DNA of 64,000 nucleotides from Spodoptera frugiperda (Eukaryota; Arthropoda; Insecta; Lepidoptera; Noctuidae), in assembly GCF_023101765.2 (NCBI RefSeq), contig NC_064231.1:8818501-8882500 (forward strand). Reading direction: 5' to 3'. The stretch's first letter is position 1, and each line of letters begins with the position of its first letter. A program made the translations under genes and the position numbers. The notes under the pieces were generated by a model. It made no database searches. It had not been told where the DNA came from and was given only the letters and a program-made list of their open reading frames with translations. This document shows positions 60,401 through 64,000 of this stretch, in pieces.

Positions 60401-63400
60401 GAAGTATCAGATTAATTTGCTTTCATAAATATTATGAAATTGTACAAGATGTTGAAGTAATAAAGCATTCTTTTGTTTTTATACATAGCCGTGCTCGGTT
60501 TCGAGGTGGGTTACTCGATGACAAACCCGAACGCGCTGGTACTGTGGGAGGCTCAGTTCGGAGACTTCAACAACTGCGCGCAATGTATCATCGACCAGTT
60601 CATCTGCAGCGGACAGGCCAAGTGGGTGCGACAGTCCGGCATCGTACTTCTGTTACCTCACGGCATGGAGGGCATGGTGAGCATACATTTCTATTACATA
60701 TTATTAACAATCTTATTGAAAATACGTTTGACTTTGATGTTTGCAATAATTATTATGATAGAGAAGAGTGAGTTGAATAGTTTAAGCTTATGTAACTGGT
60801 AAATTAAAAATTGTTATCATTTATAGGGCCCCGAGCACTCTTCAGCCAGACCTGAAAGGTTCCTCCAGATGTGCGCTGACGACCCCGACTACATGCCTCC
60901 TGAGAGCCCCGACTATGAAGGTAGGTCATAATGATATTATGTTGAGTTGAATTGCGTATTATAAAATGTTAGCTGTTGAGGTAGCATTGTGAGCTATTTA
61001 AAATATGTTTACAGAATCTCACTTTCTAATTTCTATTACTGTTCTAATAGTGAAATTAAGCATGACTCCAACTCGTAACTAAATAAATACCTTAAACCAT
61101 TAAAACAAAGTTCATTTTTGTTTACAGTACGTCAGCTCCACGACTGCAACTGGATAGTGGCGAACTGCTCCACCCCTGCTTCATACTTCCACATCCTGCG
61201 ACGACAGATCGCCCTTCCCTTCCGCAAGCCCCTCATCCTCATGACTCCCAAGTCTCTGCTGCGTCACCCCGAGGCCAAGTCCTCATTCGATGAAATGAAG
61301 GATGGCTCAAGCTTCAGAAGGTAAGTTTGATTGGTATTATCATCAACATTTGATGAGAGTCCACTGCTTCTGGTTCTACTCTATGAAAGAGGGTTTGCCA
61401 TAATCCCCATGCTTGGTCTCTGTTGTAAATACTGTGTAATAACGTAGTTAGCTTTTACGACACCCGCAGAAAGAGTAGGAATAGTGACAAAATGTATTTT
61501 ACTATTCTACACAGCTATAAGTTTGTCTACAGCTTTATACAATTAGAACTTTATACAACTAGAATAATGAAATCTTTTCTCACTTGATAAAATTAAAGGA
61601 CAATAATAAATAAGTTTTATTTACCTTTATCCAGAGTGATCCCCGACGAGGGCGTCGCATCCCAGGACCCGAAATCGGTTCGCAAGCTGTCATTCTGCAC
61701 GGGCCGCGTCTACTACGACCTGCTCAAACACAGGCGTGAGAAGGGACTCGAGAAGGACATTGCTATTGTCAGGTAATTTGTCTACTTTGAAATTATTTTA
61801 TTTTATAATATTTTATAATTATTGTATTTTATTTACTGTTATGGCACCAAAATAAGTATAGAATTATTATATTAATGAGTAACATAAATTTATAAAGAAG
61901 AGATTATATTCGATTCATTTTCCTGGAATAATGCGTTATCGCCCAAATTAAGTATTTAAAATAATAACACATCATTATGATTCCTATTGAATGAACTCTA
62001 TATAATCTACTAATTGTGCTATAGACACAAGTGAGCATCAACATCTATTGGTGGGCCTTTAAAACTTTAAAATCAATGTTCTAATGTTCAAACAGAGTGG
62101 AACAGATCTCGCCGTTCCCCTACGATCTGATCAAGGCCGAGATTGAGAAGTACCCGAACGCGAACATTGTATGGAGCCAGGAGGAGCACAAGAACTCCGG
62201 CTACTGGGGCTACGTCGAGCCAAGGTTCCGCACGCTGTTACAGAACCAGAAGACCGTCAGGTATGTTTACTTACAGGTTTTACTATCTTTGAGAACTACC
62301 TTTCTAATGCGACCTCGGTCAAACCGAAATTAATAAACGATCTCAGTCCAGAATCCTTGGATCATACTACGTTTAATGAACAATTCAATAGAACCAAAGT
62401 AAAATATCGATTATGGATATGAGATCGATTATTAATTTTCACAGTGGCCGTGTAGATTGGGTATAAGACACAGAATTTTGACATAACACCCATTCTGTCA
62501 AAATGTCTAGTATCCAAATCTACTATAAGTGATAATACCTATTCTATAAGTTGGTTGATAAGTTAAAGATTTTAATATGTAAACAGGAATATTTTTATTT
62601 TTATACTACCTATGTGTTGTCAAGCAGGCGTTAAATATTGAATAAGAAAAAAATGTTAACTTTTTTGCATATGAAAAATAAGAAGTTATTGTTAGTGCTT
62701 GCTGCTCGATGTGATCGCAAGAAATATATAAAGAAAAGCGAAACAAAGAAAAGGAAGTTGCGGCTTGAGTTTCCGTTAATCATTTGGGCTTGCATGGTTT
62801 TTAAAATTTGCATGTATTATATCATTCAGTAACTCCTAATCCTAATACTGTTCATATTCGCGTAATCCTACTTTTTAATATCAATGCCCTTTACACGGTA
62901 CGCCATAATATAACTGGCTATTGGTTGCAGAGTAAAGCCACAAAGTGGTAACTGGTTTACTCAGCTTTTCGGCCGGGAAGAGAAGCCTGTCTCAGGCGAC
63001 GCTGACCCAGTGCCGCGTACCATTAGGTGAGATCATGGCATATGGCGTCCCTTCCCCCCAAATCCTTTATTATTCTCATTTACATTTTATCATGTCATCA
63101 AATCACATGCACGTTTGAGTAACGGGGTGTTTGACTAATCTGTGATATATGGTTACTTCCGTTTATGACATTTATTTGATATTAAAAAAATATTCATTGG
63201 TCAAACACTCTGTAAGACATAAAAATATGCAAGTAAGACGCAAGTAACTTCGAGTCTAACTTGGCTAATCGATCATCACATCATAATATCACATTATTTA
63301 ACAAAATTGCTTCATTGATGTTTTGCTATCTTTATTTTCGGCAGAATTTGTGTTGAGTGAAACTCGATAATTATCGGTTTCTTTATAATGAAACCATGTA

Positions 63401-63938
63401 TTATTTAATATTTAAACATGATCATTATTTAATATTTCAGTTCATGATTATTAGGTAGTACTGAACTAATACGATAATTTTAAAGGGGAGTAAAATATTA
63501 TATTTGTCATAACGAAACTCAAGCCGCAATCCAAAAAGTCTGTATGTGTTTGTTATGTTATGTTTCTTTTTATGTATCCTATACCTGTTTACATTTTGTA
63601 TGTTTCTAAACCATTTATGTTGGTTATGCATGTTATCAAGTTTAAAAAAGAGCAGAGATAAATTATGCAAAAATGGAACCTAATTAAACTCATTAGAATA
63701 CTTCGTTGATTACAATGTTCTGCTTATGCAGCTTTTTGAATAGTTAAAAACAAACAAACAGGACAATGGATCTTTACATTAACATTTTTAATTTGTTTTT
63801 ATTTTAAGTGACTGTGAAGTGGATTTTTTTTATTGTAGCTACAACGGACGTGCGACGGCCGCGGCCCCCGCCACCGGATCCAAGGCGGCCCACAACAAGG
63901 AGCTCAGGAACCTTCTCGAGGAGTTCTGCGTGCTATAA
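42429..63938 (+). CDS. Ogdh: 2-oxoglutarate dehydrogenase E1 component, mitochondrial
   Basis: Thiamine-diphosphate E1 of the 2-oxoglutarate dehydrogenase complex in the TCA cycle. Exons: 42429-42515, 44811-44945, 48916-49066, 49416-49483, one of A/B/C (50164, 51297 or 53084), 54306-54384, 55542-55718, 56773-56921, 57130-57215, 57463-57642, 58005-58185, 58641-58859, 59179-59372, 59515-59768, 60080-60192, 60489-60676, 60827-60920, 61128-61320, 61635-61772, 62096-62260, optional 62931-63026 and 63839-63938. With exon A this gives 1022 residues, or 1054 with the cassette (human about 1023). The start is a basic presequence (MHRARVIFQLSNK). TPP and active-site stretches are intact: IMGMPHRGRLNVVANV, HGDAAFAGQGVVFET, VVNNQIGFTTDPR, YRRNGHNEIDEPMFTQP, DWALGEAMAFGSLL and WEAQFGDFNNCAQCIIDQF. 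All phases agree. Confidence 0.96.
42516..44810 (+). other. Ogdh first coding-side intron
   Basis: 2.3 kb, AT-rich. A minus-strand 110-codon open frame at 44109-44441 in a somewhat GC-richer patch shows no recognisable protein. No RNA gene or transposon was identified. Confidence 0.4.
47877..47942 (+). repeat. Dispersed repeat, copy 2
   Basis: AATAGGGATGATGACGG, AAAATTAAAAATCTATTTAG and TTAGTCCGTCACTTAGG match the reverse complement of 18475-18543 with a few differences. Confidence 0.6.
48485..48575. repeat. Fragment of a common lepidopteran dispersed repeat
   Basis: Shares ACTCGACTAGTTTC exactly with 60294 onward. It continues GGCTCATATTCATGAG and ACACGACGCGGTGATCG, which I remember as a frequent moth repeat. 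The class is unknown to me. Confidence 0.35.
50034..50113. repeat. Perfect 14-bp inverted repeat just upstream of Ogdh exon A
   Basis: CACGACCTAGCGAC (50034-50047) and its exact complement GTCGCTAGGTCGTG (50100-50113) enclose a 52-nt loop. The structure ends 50 nt before the start of alternative exon A. It may be a small MITE or an RNA hairpin. Confidence 0.7.
50164..50281 (+). CDS. Ogdh: Ogdh alternative exon A (mutually exclusive set)
   Basis: 118 nt, phase 0 in and 1 out. Encodes ARGHLAADVDPLGITTANLP followed by QLGMRGPSSELIMRKYFNF, with the last base starting the Asp codon completed by exon 54306. It replaces residues 148-187. It has a weak acceptor (GCGTGACAG) and donor (GTACGC). RGH and DPLGI are family-conserved. 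Confidence 0.9.
51297..51429 (+). CDS. Ogdh: Ogdh alternative exon B (mutually exclusive set)
   Basis: 133 nt, same phases as exon A. Encodes SRGHLVAHLDPLGIAVGDPI followed by SSNEWHGGLRAFANEAVIRQ and HVRF. It is five residues longer than exon A. The acceptor is GTTGAATGTAG and the donor GTATGG. It aligns with A and C over RGHxxAxxDPL. Confidence 0.88.
51646..51825. repeat. Palindromic MITE between Ogdh exons B and C
   Basis: The left arm (CCGCTAGACAAATGACATTA, ACGCTAGACGGAAT, AATGAATGTATGGGACTGAC) pairs with the right arm (GTCAATCCCAAACATTCATT, AGCGCTAATGTAATTTGTCC) over about 70 nt per side, with mismatches. No ORF. It is typical of a foldback or MITE element. Confidence 0.7.
53084..53186 (+). 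CDS. Ogdh: Ogdh alternative exon C (mutually exclusive set)
   Basis: 103 nt, same phases as exons A and B. Encodes IRGHHIANLDPLEIANSALI followed by GKNKRAVIHNSYRF. It has a strong donor (GTAAGA) but an A-rich acceptor (ACTAAAAAACAG) lacking a pyrimidine tract. It departs from A and B in having PLEI instead of PLGI. The IRGHH start is nearest to the vertebrate form. Confidence 0.85.
53187..54305 (+). other. Ogdh intron after exon C
   Basis: I looked for a fourth RGH-type exon and found none. Open frames at 53587 and 53846 are low-complexity and show no E1 similarity. Confidence 0.4.
55719..56772 (+). other. Ogdh intron following exon 55542-55718
   Basis: AT-rich intron, nothing recognised apart from a local direct duplication of about 30 nt containing GCGCAA/GCGCATGT near 55738-55805. 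Confidence 0.4.
58906..59046. repeat. Inverted repeat with a three-copy tandem repeat in its loop
   Basis: The arms run from CTTGCTTACAACCACTCAAC at 58906 to CTTGCTTACGACCACTCAAC in reverse complement of 59046, about 45 nt each. The loop (58935-59000) holds three copies of a 21- to 22-nt unit, AAAAAGGATGTTTTATATGC. It lies in the short Ogdh intron 58860-59178. Confidence 0.8.
59839..60051 (+). mobile_element. Short non-autonomous Helitron-like element
   Basis: It begins TCTATACTT after an A and ends GCTAG before a T, the A/T insertion context of Helitrons. A CCGCGCGG palindrome lies about 10 nt before the terminal CTAG. Internal AGTTTGTTTGTTTGTTTGAA and GCGCTAATCTCCGGAACTAC are familiar from moth Helitrons. 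It lies in the Ogdh intron 59769-60079. Confidence 0.7.
60286..60375. repeat. Second fragment of the ACTCGACTAGTTTC repeat
   Basis: ACTCGACTAGTTTCGAGC (60294 on), GAGGCGAAAGACCTCGCG and the following sequence resemble a common lepidopteran repeat. It shares 14 nt exactly with the copy at 48494. Confidence 0.35.
61335..61420. repeat. Degraded dispersed repeat (CATCAACAT...GTCCACTG type)
   Basis: CATCAACATTTGATGAGAGT and GTCCACTGCTTCTGG followed by AGAGGGTTTGCCATAATCCC resemble a frequent lepidopteran LINE-derived repeat. A weaker related stretch occurs near 55360. Assignment is from memory only. Confidence 0.35.
62452..62523. repeat. 72-nt hairpin in the intron before the Ogdh cassette exon
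   Basis: GTAGATTGGGTATAAGACAC...TTTTGACA pairs with TGTCAAAATGTCTAGTATCC...AATCTAC, leaving a 5-nt bulge and a loop of about 12 nt. TA lies outside the right arm. Probably a tiny MITE. The size would also suit a small-RNA precursor, but there is no evidence of processing. Confidence 0.6.
62931..63026 (+). CDS. Ogdh: Ogdh 96-nt cassette exon near the C terminus
   Basis: Both splice borders are good (GGTTGCAG| and |GTGAGA). Incoming and outgoing phase are equal, and the length is 32 codons with no stop, so inclusion or skipping both keep the frame. It encodes VKPQSGNWFTQLFGREEKPV followed by SGDADPVPRTI. Joining 62260 directly to 63839 gives the segment found in ordinary E1 proteins (KTVSYNGRATAAAPATGS), so this exon is the extra one. 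Confidence 0.8.
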
Positions 63939-64000
63939 GCGATCACACACGAACACGCGACGGTAGAACGAAATGGCTAGCTTACGCTCCCAACACACTC
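63939..64000 (+). other. Start of Ogdh 3'UTR
   Basis: Sequence after the TAA at 63936-63938. No polyadenylation signal before the window ends. Confidence 0.7.

Overview
The window is nuclear DNA from a moth or butterfly (Lepidoptera). It is AT-rich and has canonical GT/AG introns. It carries repeat types familiar from lepidopteran genomes: a tRNA-derived SINE, R1-type and CR1-type non-LTR retrotransposons, short Helitrons and many palindromic MITEs. All exon coordinates were worked out by hand from splice sites, reading frame and recognised protein families. No database search was possible.

Layout, left to right. (1) SEC63, minus strand, enters at the left edge with its 5' seven exons. (2) ISCA1, plus strand, is head-to-head with SEC63. 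(3) PAIP1, plus strand, has 8 coding exons and a long 3'UTR. (4) D2HGDH, minus strand, has 9 exons and is tail-to-tail with PAIP1. Its intron 1 contains an 8-bp-TSD DNA transposon that was itself split by an R1-like fragment. (5) BRIX1, plus strand, has 5 exons and is divergent from D2HGDH. (6) A SLC44A1/CTL1-like choline transporter, minus strand, has 11 exons. Its largest intron holds a CR1-like LINE and a 1.4-kb element built around GGTAAAGTTGCC motifs. (7) Ogdh, plus strand, is complete from a 5'UTR exon near 40.7 kb to the stop at 63938.

Three genes encode mitochondrial proteins. D2HGDH oxidises D-2-hydroxyglutarate to 2-oxoglutarate, which is the substrate of OGDH. ISCA1 helps make 4Fe-4S clusters. 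PAIP1 (translation), BRIX1 (60S ribosome assembly), SEC63 (ER translocation) and CTL1 (choline uptake) are housekeeping genes. The shared metabolite of D2HGDH and OGDH is real biochemistry, but nothing in the sequence shows that their proximity matters.

The most interesting structures are in Ogdh. It has three tandem alternative exons (A, B, C) for one N-terminal segment, each with length 1 modulo 3, so that only one at a time keeps the frame. It also has a frame-neutral 96-nt cassette exon close to the C terminus. Second is the transposon in D2HGDH intron 1. It has perfect 8-bp target duplications, but its decayed ORF belongs to a multi-copy arthropod protein family that I know only as uncharacterised.
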